Assembly: GCA_036346355.1 (NCBI GenBank)
Contig: CM070579.1
Location: forward strand, 8,928,001 to 8,992,000
DNA from: Rhipidocladum racemiflorum
Lineage: Eukaryota > Streptophyta > Magnoliopsida > Poales > Poaceae
Length of the DNA stretch: 64,000 nt
Direction of reading: 5' to 3'
Shown in pieces: positions 1 to 9,394 of this stretch. Below the pieces are notes generated by a model, which was not told the DNA's origin, searched no databases, and saw only the letters and a list, made by a program, of their open reading frames with translations. The translations under genes were made by a program, and so were the position numbers. How positions within the stretch are numbered: the stretch's first letter is position 1; each line of letters begins with the position of its first letter.

Positions 1-592
1 CTGCAAAACTTTAGACATTAATCATTTCGAATGGAGCAGAAGTGTAAGCTCCCTGCTAAGTTGCTTTAAAAATTCGCTTTCACCGTAATCTTTTCCGATT
101 CCGCACGAACAGGCACATAATCGCTTAAAGACTTAAAGTCTTGCGCCGGGGGACCTCGGCCCTCAAACCCCTCGCCTTAGCAAAATTTAACTCCCAGATA
201 GCCTCTAGGGAACGAACACTTAGTGAGTCGTGGCAGGACCTTGGGTTTTTGGCAATGGTGCTCAAGTCGCCGACCCCCACGGGGACACCCGGAGTGTCAT
301 GGCCGTGCTGGGGGTCGTGCTGAACCAGCCGTCCAACCGCCCACTCCTGCACGCCGCTCTCACTTAGCGATTCCGCTTTTGCTACTGGGCTTTTGCAAGG
401 CGGCAGGGTACCAGGGGCAAGTGTCCTGGTGCTGCCCACCAGTAGGCAAAAGACCGAAAAGAGGGTGGAAAGAACAAATATTTCGGATAAAGAAAGTGAA
501 GATTTAATTTCAAACAGAGGGCCTCCCCCGACCAGCGGTGGAGAGGAAGACACACTCCCACGGTCGGGAACGGAGCCCGGACTTACAACCGA
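1..592. other. Spacer between pol 3' end and antisense gene (element #1)
   Basis: Non-coding spacer homologous to 12003-12631 in element #2, where it separates the 3' end of pol (minus) from the 3' end of the antisense gene (plus). The two genes therefore converge tail to tail across about 600 bp. I see no conserved ORF shared by both copies. Small ORFs on both strands differ between copies and are judged spurious. Confidence 0.6.
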
Positions 593-2564
593 TCAAGGGT
601 AGAACTTGCAGATTTTCTATATTGCGGGAGTTCGCTAGCTCCTCGCCGTCTTCGATGGTCGGCTGACCGCCCGGGATGAGAGATCGAGACCACTTTGAAG
701 GGTCCCTCCCACTGGGAGACGATTTATGCGACCTGGCATGCGATCGACTCTTCGCAAGACCAGGTCGCCCATCGCCGATGTTCTCTCATTGACCCGGAGG
801 CGTGGTACCGCTGAGACTTTGCTGGTACTTTGCAGACGCCAAAGCCGCTCGATCCCGCGCCTCTTCCAAGAGGTTGACGTCGTCTCGGCGCAGCTCCTCC
901 TGGTCTTCTTCCATAAATGCGAATGCGGGTGACCCGATTCGGCTCGGAAGGGAGAAACGACTTCGCCAGTAGACCAGGAAAAAAGGGGTTTCCCCGGTAG
1001 CCTGGCTAGGGGTGGTCCGAAGTGACCACAACACAGCCGGGAGCTCTTCGGTCCACCGGGCGCCACGCCTATGGAGTTGGTCAAACGCTCGGGTCTTGAG
1101 GCCTTTCAACACCAGCTCGTTGGCCCGCTCGACCTGGCCATTGCTCTTGGGGTGGGCGACTGAGGCAAAGCAGACCTTGGTTCCCATCTCTTCGCAGAAG
1201 TCCAAGAAGGCCGCGCTGGTGAACTGCGTGCCATTGTCGGTGATGATGCGGTTGGCAACCCCAAAGCGGGCGAAAATCCCTTGCATGAACTTGTCTGCAG
1301 CTGCGGCGGTGATGGATCTTACTGCCTCGGCTTCTACCCACTTGGTGAATTTGTCGATGGCGACGAACAGGTGGGTGTAGCCCCCTGTGGCCCGCGGGAA
1401 TGGGCCCAGGATATCCAGCCCCCAGACCGCGAAGGGCCAGGAGAGCGGGATAGTTTGCAGGGCCTGGGCTGGTTGGTGGATCTGCTTGGCGTGGAACTGG
1501 CACGCTTCACATCTCCTCACCAGCTCGCAAGCATCCTGGAGGGCGGTTGGCCAAAAGAACCCTTGACGGAAAGCTTTTCCCGCCATCGCTCGTCCGGACA
1601 CATGGCTCCCGCACACGCCTCCATGGATATCCGAGAGCAAACTGCTCCCTTCTTCCCGAGTGATGCACTTCAGAAGAATTCCGTTCTTACCCCGGTGGTA
1701 CGGGTCCCCGCCCACCAGGGTATAGCACTTGGCCTTTCGTGCTACCTTCTCTGCTGATGCATCATCGTCGGGGCACACTTGATCCCGTAGGTAGGCCAGG
1801 ATCGGATCCATCCATGTGCCTTCCTGGTCAAGTACAGCTACCACGAGGTGGTCGTCCGGGTACTCCGCCTGGCCGGGCGTTTCTACCGGAACCGCTTTTC
1901 CTCGAGGCGGTGAAGCGGCATCACCATCGTCCTCACGAAACGGGGCTGCGATGGGCGGTCGCGAAGCCTTTCTTGAAGACCCCGACCGTGCAGGAGATCT
2001 GGTCGAGGCGAGCCGGGCGAGCTCGTCGCCGATGGTTGTCGCGTCGTGGGATGTGAGTATATCCCAATCCTTGAAGTGCGCTCCAATTTCGACCTCGCCA
2101 GTGCACGCCGCCATGATGGGGTCAGGACAGGAGAAATCCTTCCTTGCTTGATTGACGACCAGTAGGGAATCGCCCTTTATTTGCAGGCGCCGGACACCGA
2201 TGGCTGCGGTGGCCCGGAGCCCAGCCAGCAAGCCCTCGTATTCGGCGACATTGTTGGTAGCCTTGAAGTCGAGGGCGACCACGTACTTGAGGAGGTCCCG
2301 ATCGGGGGACGGGAGGACCCCAGCCCCGCGCCTTCGGCTGAATGATCCATCGAAGAAAAGCGTCCAGGGGGAGGGCGCGGGAGCTGCAGCGGCTCCGGAC
2401 TCGGCCGGGGTCCACTCGACGACGAAGTCCGCCAGCCTTTGACTCTTTATTGCGGTACGAGGAGCGAACTTGACCCCGAACTCCCCGGCTCGACGGACCA
2501 TTTTGGCGATGCCCTCTGCTTCTCGGTTGTGGAGGATTTCACGCAGGGGATATGAGGAGACCAC
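593..2564 (-). pseudogene. pol 3' part: archaeal-type RNase H plus integrase (element #1)
   Basis: A 592-residue open frame (2564-786). Residues about 65-190 form the extra RNase H of Tat elements: FDGS (Asp72), an NNVAEYE block (Glu110), a GDS block (Asp132) and a final GDELARLA. Residues about 310-490 are integrase: His314/His321 with Cys352/Cys355 for the zinc site, and the DDE triad as Asp384 (GLDILGPF), Asp443 (TDNGTQF) and Glu479 (NGQVER). No chromodomain follows. The frame is lost near 786, but recognisable C-terminal integrase sequence continues in other frames to a stop at 593-595. Compared with element #2, two bases are missing just before that stop. Confidence 0.85.
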
Positions 2565-3770
2565 CGTGATCTCCCTCCTTGAAAATAGTGCCGCAACTTT
2601 CTCGATGCTACCACCACGGCATAGACCATCTTACGAGCCTGAGGGTACCTTGTCTGCGTCGTGGAGCATTTTCTTGATGTAGTAGACCGGCCGTTGGACA
2701 CCTTCCCGTTTCCACCACCGGCCGCGCTCACTCTGAGGGGCTAGCCGCCACACATAGCGATAACGGCTCGCCGGCTCGGGGCGACCAAAGACTGGGGGAA
2801 GAGAGGTACTTCTTGAGATCTTCAAATGCTTGCTGGGCTTCGGGGTCCATTCAAATGAGTTGGTCTTCTTCAACGGCTTGAGCAGTGGCAGACTTTTCTC
2901 CCCGAGCCGGATATGAACCGCCCAGGAGGCTAGCCGGACGATCAAGCATTGCAGTTGTTTGAGCCGGGTAGGCGGTTGCATCCGCTCGATTGCTTCTATT
3001 TTCTCCGGGTTGACTTCAATTCCACGGCTGGAGACCAGGAAACCGAGCAGCTTTCCAGATGAGACGCCAAACACGCACTTCTCGGGATTCAACTTCAGAC
3101 AGTAGTTTCTGAGGCGAGAGAAGGTTTCTTCAAGGTCCTGTACAAGCTCATCGGCCTTCTTTGTTTTTACGACCAGATCATCAACATACACTTCGAGGTT
3201 CCTCCCTATTTGGGGCCGAAACACAATGTGCATGGCCCGCTGATAGGTGGCACCAACGTTTTTCAGCCCGAAGGGCATCTTGACGTAGCAATATACACCG
3301 AGGGGAGTCACAAAGGCGGTCTTCTCTTCGTCTTCTTGCGCCATACTGATCTGGTGATAACCAGAGTAGGCGTCGAGGAAGCACAGAGCTTCGCACCCCG
3401 CCGTGGAGTCGACGACGATATCTATCCGCGGCAAGGGGTACGGGTCCTTGGGACAGGCTTTGTTGAGGTCGGTGAAGTCGATGCACATTCGCCACTTTCC
3501 GTTGGACTTCCTCACGAGCACGGGGTTGGCCAGCCACTCCGGATAGGTGGCCTCCCGCACAATCTTGGCAGACAAAAGCTTCCCCACCTCGTCTCGAACG
3601 GCATCCTGTCGCTCTGGCGCCTGCCGTCGGATCTTTTGCCGAACCGGGTGCGCTCCAGGGAGCGTTGCCAATCGGTGCTCGATCACCTCCCTGGGGACCC
3701 CGGTCATTTCTGATGGTTCCCAGGCGAACACATCCAGGTTAGACCGGAGGAAGGTGACGAGCGCGTCTTC
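2565..3770 (-). pseudogene. Reverse transcriptase and RNase H (element #1)
   Basis: The longest open frame is 3731-2631. It contains the RT signature blocks in order: NPVLV, MCIDFTDLN, the first catalytic Asp in FLDAYSGYHQ (about residue 120), MPFGLKN and YVDD (about residue 182). The connection and first RNase H region follow but are damaged: the segment 2860-2740 is scrambled relative to element #2, and two compensating frameshifts lie near 2600. RT lies in the same frame as the upstream gag-protease and is separated from it only by the TAG at 3771-3773. Confidence 0.85.
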
Positions 3771-6183
3771 CTATTTGGCGCTGAGGTCGGTGCCGATCTT
3801 GACGACCTTGCCCAAGCCATCCTCGCCCACGGGGACCGCCTTTGCCTCGCCCGAGGGCCTGGGCGGAGTGCGGGTCTTGGCCGAGGGGGAGCCCGGGTTG
3901 TCGTCCTTGTCGCACGCCGAGCAGGTGGTGCCGGCCAGATCCTGCAGCTGCTTGCTGAGGCGCAGGGCTTCCAGTCTATCCACCTTCACCGTAATTGGAC
4001 CCCCAGGCCCTGGGATTTTCACCAGCATGTAGGCGTAATGGGCCACTGCCATGAACTTGACCAGGGCCGGGCGGCCGAGCAAGGCATTGTAGGGGAGGTC
4101 GAAATCAGCGACCTCGAAATCTACCAGCTCTGTTCGGAAGTTCTCCGAACTTCCAAACGTAACCGGCAACCGGACTTGTCCCAGGGGTAAGAGGCCCACC
4201 CCGGGGGCAACTCCGTAAAAGAGCGGGGCCGGACGCAGTTCCTCGTACGGGATTTGGAGCGCCTGGTACGCCCCAACGGACAGCAGGTTGATGGCACTGC
4301 CTCCATCAACCAAGACCCGCCCCAGCTTCGCATTGCGGACCGTGGGAGACACCACGATCGGGAGATGGCCAGGGCCGGAGGTGTTCTCCGGGTGGTCGGC
4401 CCGACTGAAAGTGATCGGCTGCTCCGACCACTTCAGCGGCCGGCCCGCCCCGGAGGATGACGTGGTGGCACACACCTGCCTCAGATCCCGCTTGTACTGC
4501 GAGTTCGATGAGTAGGTGGCGGAGCCACCGTGTATGAACGCCACCATGCGCTCCGCCTGCTGGAAGGCTAGCGGAGCCGCATCTTCGTCGTCTTTGTCTT
4601 CGTGATCTTTCTCGCGGCGCTTCTTGAGCCGCCTGTCGACCAGTTTGGACACAACTTGGCAGTCCTCCAAGTCGTGTCCACTTGTTCGATGGATGGGGCA
4701 ATAGGGCTTGCCGCCATCGTTTTCTCGGCGGGGCGAACGACGGTCCCTGCGGTCGCCGCGCCTGTCCCGGCGCTCGTCCCGTCGGTCCTGATCATCACGA
4801 CACCGAGATTTGGGTTCCGGCTCGGCGACCAGGACCTCCCTAGCGGCTGCCTCCCTCCGCTTTTTCTTTTTCTTCTTGCGGTCGGAGGACTTCGAGGTGC
4901 CAGCGTCACCGGAGTCAGAAGGTCTCGTCGCGCACTTCCGTGCTTCGGCCGCCCTGGCGCACTTGTGCGCCAGGGAGAACAACTCAGACGTGGTTGAGAT
5001 GATGCGCGTAGCCATCTTTTCCCGCATCTTCTGGTCTCGGACCCCCCTCCGGAAAGCAATAATCACCGACTGTTCAGAGATCCGGGGGATCGTGTTGCGG
5101 CAGTGGCTGAACCGCCGGATGAACTCTCTCAGGGACTCCCCTTCTGCCTGCTCCAGAGCGTGGAGGTCGTCCTCCACGCCTGGTTGAGCATAGGAGCCCT
5201 GAAAGTTGGCGACAAAAATGTCGCACAGCTCCTCCCACGAGCGCACAGAGCCTCGCGGGAGGTTAAGTAGCCAAGACCGGGCAGAGCCCGTCAGTGACGT
5301 CGGGAGGTAGTTGGCCATGACCTTTTCGGACCCTCCCGCCGCACGCACCACCGTGGTGTAGATTTGCAGGAACTCCTCCGGGTTGGTGGTACCGTCATAC
5401 TTCTCGATGGAGGCGGGGCGGAATCTCTCCGGCCATGTGGCTTGCCGAAGGCGGAGAGAGAACGCCTGGCATCCAACGTTGTAGGGGGAGCAGCGCCGTT
5501 CGCCAGCCCCTCGATCCTGAGGAGAGGATGAGGAGTGCGACCCTGCGCTCTCCCCAGAGTCCGAGGGAGGAGCCCCCTGCCTTGCGCCCTCGCGATGTTC
5601 GCGGAGGACACGGCAGTCATCGTCATGGCCGACGCCGCCTCGTCAAGGCGCGATCGAAGGTCTTCGCGGTTCCCCCTTGATTCGGGGGGACCGCGGGAAG
5701 AAGCGGAGTCACGCGCCCGTCCCCCCGTTACAGAGGGGGTTGCAACCAGGACTCCCTTCCCCTTGCCCCGACCCTTGACACCGGGAGGGGTCGCCGTAAT
5801 GGCGGTGGAACCTGAATGCGTCGGTAGCGCGCGTTCCACTGCCGCCCGCCAGCGCCGGAAGCCCTACTGGTCGCCGCTTCAACTTGTTTGCAGCGGCGTC
5901 CACCAGGTGGGCGATATCCCGCAGCCACGCGAGTGGCTGGGTGTTTCCCAGCGCCATGGGGATGATCGAGAAGAAGCCGGGCCGCATGAAGGCTTCGCGC
6001 GGGAGTGTCATCCCCCAGCGCCAAGCGCCGCTGGACATGCTGACCCCCAGGCATGGGAGTCACGCGCGCCCCTCCTGCGGCGGAGGGACCCGGGATAGCC
6101 GGCTCCCTCCCCGAATGCCTGGACCGGCTACGGGCGCCGCTTTCTTCGGGCAGATTGCTACGCTTGGAGTGCGAATCCGCCAT
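3771..6183 (-). pseudogene. gag-protease (element #1)
   Basis: The likely start is the ATG at 6183 (MADSHSKRSNLPEE), about 75 nt inside the primer binding site; element #2 has the matching start at 20053. At least one frameshift lies between 6183 and 5351. The 526-residue frame 5351-3771 carries the capsid-type retrotransposon gag domain (residues about 1-130). A lysine/arginine-rich stretch follows, then a Tat-type zinc knuckle CPIHRTSGHDLEDC near residue 218 and an aspartic protease with VDGGS near residue 347. It ends in LSAK followed by TAG. Confidence 0.85.
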
Positions 6184-6257
6184 GAAGACAAACGCCCCTA
6201 CTTCTGCTGAGCCTCTCACCTGAAACGGAAGAAAGGGGGCGATCTAACCACCAATAG

Positions 6258-6275
6258 CCCCTACCTGGCGCGCCA
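6258..6275 (-). other. Primer binding site (element #1)
   Basis: On the minus strand the LTR end CCGACA is followed by TGGCGCGCCAGGTAGGGG. The same 18-mer is found next to the LTRs of elements #2 and #3, so it is the tRNA priming site of all three Tat elements. I do not name the tRNA. Confidence 0.85.
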
Positions 6276-6553
6276 CTGTCGGCGTACTAGCCAACAGGCA
6301 CCTCCGAGACGGGTGCTTATGAGGTTCTGACGGGGGGCTTTCGGGGCAATCGCCTGAGAATGGAAGACGGAGGCGACCGGAGTACCGAGAGGCTCAGGCC
6401 AACGGGGGGACGCAAGAAGTTTTACCCAGGTTCAGGCCCTCCGGAGAGTAATAGCCCTAGTCCTGATTTCCTTGGTATTGCTTGTGTTCTTGCTTGGAGA
6501 AACGAAAACCCACTGCCAAAGGATCGAACCCCTTCTCCCATGCACCCCAGTTC

Positions 6554-6562
6554 CCTTTTATA
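6554..6562 (-). promoter_or_regulatory. TATA box of LTR #1
   Basis: TATAAAAGG on the minus strand, in a conserved context shared with the LTRs of element #2 (8151-8159 and 20433-20441). Its position two-thirds of the way through the LTR suits an RNA polymerase II promoter. Transcription would begin about 30 bp further left. Confidence 0.65.
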
Positions 6563-6911
6563 CTTGGGCCGGCGGGGGCGTTTGGGAGACTTACATGGTA
6601 AGGCGTACTTATTACACTGCCTCGGGCGCATTAAATGCGCCCGTCACTGTTCTTACATCCCATTAATGTCTGCCGCAGCCGTCACAATCCCGCCTCGGGC
6701 CCCATGTCCACCAACGCCGCCCGTTCCGTCATGGGGTGAGGTGTAGCCGTGACGTCTCCCGTAATTAATGCACACCTGGGGAAGGCGCGCCGCCATACTG
6801 CAGCCTTCACGCTTTGCATTTAATGCGCACTACCCGCATTAAATGTCCTTGACCCGGGCGTGGCCGGGGGTGAGCGCCAGGGGAGTGGCCTGCACGCCAC
6901 GTGTCCACTGG

Positions 6912-7075
6912 GCGACCACCTTGCTGGGCGCCCAGTGGTGCGGCTTGATCTCCACCTGTCCACTGGGCGACCACCTTGCTGGGCGCCCAGTGGTGCGGCC
7001 TGATCGCCACGTCGCCCTTTGGCGACCACCTTGCCGGGCGCCAGTGGCGCTCGATCGCCACTGCCCACCGGGCAC
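6912..7075 (-). repeat. U3 tandem repeat, 55-bp unit, about 3 copies
   Basis: Units begin with GCGACCACCTTGC at 6912, 6967 and 7022. The same unit occurs five times in the right LTR of element #2. It lies upstream of the TATA box in the element's own orientation, where enhancers would sit. Confidence 0.8.
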
Positions 7076-7187
7076 CGGCCGGGTCTCTTGCTCGCCGTGG
7101 CGGTGGGCCTGGACGCGCCCTGCCCGCCTGGCGACCGTATTTATTCATTGCGGGGGAGTGGGTACCCTGGCGTAAAATACGCCGACA

Positions 7188-7825
7188 GGCGCCAAAGAGG
7201 TGACAATAATGGCATGTAGGCCATCGTAGCAAGAAGATCTGAGGTCATCAAGGCCGGAATCACCGATAAGACATGTCACTAGCGACGAAAAGGCGGCGGC
7301 AAAGATGCGGCGGAAAAGGGTGAAGAAGGTGTGTCTCCTCGATACCTATTATTGATGAGCATCGTTGACAATTGATGTGACAAGATGGAATTAGCGGCCT
7401 ACTGTGTTCCTCATCGAGAAGGCGGAAATAGTTACTTATTCTCATGTTAGTTGTGTCTACGAGATAATATATGTGATCACGTGAGTTCTTATGCGATTTC
7501 ATCTTGACTCAAGTCTGGGCCGTTGAGGAGATGGTTCACCGTCTTGAGCTAAGTAAGTTAGGTCTGATGTTGAGGAGATGTGTTCATTATACTGAGACTG
7601 ACTGTCTTAATTAGAACTAGTCGATGTTACAAGATTAAAGGGTAGTTAGAATTAATCTTGTACGTATAATCAAGACACTAGTTGCTTGTAAGCAATAAAA
7701 AAAGAGAGAAAGAAAATAATAAAAGGTGCTTATTATGCTGCTCCTTAAATATTCTTCTCTTGTGTGCTATTGTATTTTTTCTCGTGTTCGTGTGCGCATT
7801 ACACGATCTAAAACTAAAACTAACA
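7188..7825 (+). mobile_element. Short non-autonomous copia element, 3' part (copy 1)
   Basis: Homologous, with roughly 5% differences by eye, to 49765-50427, the 3' part of the element starting at 34263. It consists of non-coding internal sequence (7188-7644), a weak polypurine stretch (GATTAAAGGG) and an LTR. I see no protein domains. Its 5' part is missing because gypsy element #1 ends here. It is followed by TGTCA (7826-7830), the same five bases that precede the left end of copy 2 at 34258-34262. Confidence 0.65.
7645..7825 (+). repeat. LTR of short copia element (copy 1)
   Basis: About 181 bp, starting at GTTAGAATTAATC (the leading T of the expected TGTTAG is lost) and ending in ACTAACA. 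It aligns along its length with 50247-50427 and with the interrupted LTR at 34263-35497. Confidence 0.7.
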
Positions 7826-7829
7826 TGTC

Positions 7830-7830
<1 letters not shown>

Positions 7831-7864
<34 letters not shown>
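7831..7864. repeat. (TA)n(TG)n microsatellite
   Basis: A compound dinucleotide repeat directly against the left LTR of element #2. The LTR itself begins with TG, so slippage may have extended the TG run across the insertion boundary and hidden the target duplication. Confidence 0.85.
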
Positions 7865-7867
<3 letters not shown>

Positions 7868-8966
7868 CGGCGTACTAGCCAACAGGCACCTCCGAGTCGG
7901 GTGCTTACAAGGTTCAGACGGGGGGCTTTCGGGGTAATCGCCGGTGGAAGGAAGATGAACGGGGTGCCGGTGAAGCTCAGAAGGATGGGGACGCTAAGAT
8001 TTACCCAGGTTCGGGCCCTCCGAAGAGTAACAGCCCTAGTCCTGCTTCCCTTGCTATTGCTTGTCTTGTGGAATATGAACTGGAATCCTAGCTTGAGAGA
8101 ATGGAACCTAGAATCAATGGATCGAACCCCTTCTCCCATGCCCCCGGCTCCCTTTTATACTTGGGCTGGCGGGGGCGCCTGGGAGACTTACACGAAAAGG
8201 CACACTCATTACACTGCCATGGGCGCATTTAATGCGCCCGTCACTGCTCTTACATCTCATTAACGTCTGCCACAGCCGTCACACCCCCGCCTCGGGCCCC
8301 ACGTCCGCCAACGCCACCCGTTCCGACAAGGGGTGAGGTGCTGCCGTGATGTCACACGTAATTAATGCACGCCTGGGGAAGGCGCGCCGCCATACTGCAC
8401 CCTCCATTCTTTGCATTTAATGCGCACGATTCGCATTAAATGTCCTTGATCTGGGCGCTACAGCCTCGAGGGTGGACGCCAGGGGAGTGGCCTGCATGCC
8501 ACGTGTCCTCTGGGCGACCACCTTGCTGGCGCTTCGATGGTGTGGCTCGATCGCCACTGTCCGCTGGCGCCAGTGGTGCGGCTTTGATCGCCACTGTCAT
8601 TGGCTGGCGCCAGTGGTGCGGCTCGACGCCACCTGTCCGCTAAGCGACCACCTTCTGGCGCCGGTGGTGCGTCCTGATCGCCACATCCTTTGGGTGACCA
8701 CCTGTTGGCGCCGGTGGTGCGGCTTTGTCGCCATCATCCTTTGGCGACCACCTCGGCTGTCGCCTAGGGCGTGGCTCGACCGCCACGTGTCCCTGGTGAC
8801 CACCTTCTGGCGCCAGTGGTGTGGCATCGCCACACATCCCTTTGAAGGCGACCATCTTTGAGGAAATTCTTTGCTCGCCGTGGTGGTGTGCCCGGACACA
8901 CCCTGCCCGCCCGGCGGTCTCTTTTATTGCGGGGGAGTGGGGACCCTGGTGTAAAATACGCCGACA
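7865..8966 (-). repeat. 3' LTR of element #2
   Basis: 1102 bp, TGTCGGCG...CGCCGACA. Positions about 7865-8515 nearly match the right LTR (20147-20795), and so do the last 100 bp. The U3 tandem-repeat zone between them (about 8516-8870) is strongly diverged from its partner. Confidence 0.92.
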
Positions 8967-8981
8967 GTAGCCCCCGGGCCC
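8967..8981 (-). other. Polypurine tract of element #2
   Basis: On the minus strand GGGCCCGGGGGCTAC lies immediately upstream of the 3' LTR. This is the expected primer for plus-strand DNA synthesis and fixes the element's orientation as minus. Confidence 0.75.
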
Positions 8982-9394
8982 ACCCAGGAGCGCTTTTTGG
9001 CCTACCATCTTCCTTTTTCTCTCTCTTAAATGCCCCTCGGGGAACCGCTTAGTCTCCCGGGTGGGGCCAATAATAAGCCCACACGCCCCGTAGCCTTCGA
9101 GAGACCTTCTGGCTTCTTCCGGTTCTCAAGGCGGTTTGTGCAGTTATTTCCGCCCTGCAACTGTCGCACGACCCTTGGGACGCGCCTTCTTAATGGGGCT
9201 TTTGAACTTCCTTTTTGCGAACCGCCGCGCCCATTCGGTTTTCCCGCCGAGCCTTCCCTTGCAGCCTTATAAGAGGTTGACCGAGGGGGGAGCGGTTCTT
9301 CCTCCTTCTACCTTTCCTCACTCTGCTTTTCCTCCCTGCTTTAGAGCTTCTTTCTTCTTCTTCTCCGACGCGCTTCGATACTCTCCTGCGCCCG
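8982..9394 (+). promoter_or_regulatory. Promoter region of antisense gene with TATA box at 9266-9273
   Basis: CTTATAAG at 9266-9273 lies 122 bp upstream of the ATG at 9395, followed by a CT-rich leader. The antisense genes of element #3 have similar TATA-like sequences 147 and 161 bp upstream of their starts. This suggests the gene is driven from inside the element rather than from the LTR. Confidence 0.5.

Larger units (their letters stand above)
1..7187 (-). mobile_element. Tat-lineage Ty3/gypsy LTR retrotransposon #1 (cut by window edge)
   Basis: Reading right to left: 5' LTR (7187-6277), primer binding site, gag-protease, RT, RNase H, a second archaeal-type RNase H, integrase, then a spacer running off the window. 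The order and the doubled RNase H are hallmarks of the plant Tat lineage (Grande/RIRE2-like). The antisense gene and 3' LTR seen in element #2 would lie left of base 1. Coding frames are broken by several frameshifts and a TAG between protease and RT, so this copy is probably inactive. The right LTR abuts a copia remnant at 7188; its target duplication cannot be checked without the left end. Confidence 0.9.
6277..7187 (-). repeat. 5' LTR of Tat element #1
   Basis: A 911-bp LTR bounded by TGTCGGCG and CGCCGACA, matching the ends of the LTRs at 7865 and 20147. In the minus sense it reads U3 (7187 to about 6525), then R/U5. U3 carries about three 55-bp tandem units at 6912-7075. Confidence 0.9.

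Noticed and set aside
6785..6850. TTAATGCGC / GCGCATTAA palindromes in the Tat LTRs as a possible replication origin or operator
   Set aside because: They recur in all LTRs of the family as ordinary LTR sequence; no independent evidence for such a role.
7682..8263. 193-codon plus-strand ORF spanning the copia LTR, a microsatellite and a gypsy LTR
   Set aside because: It crosses three unrelated repeats and includes a cysteine/valine run encoded by (TG)n; not a gene.
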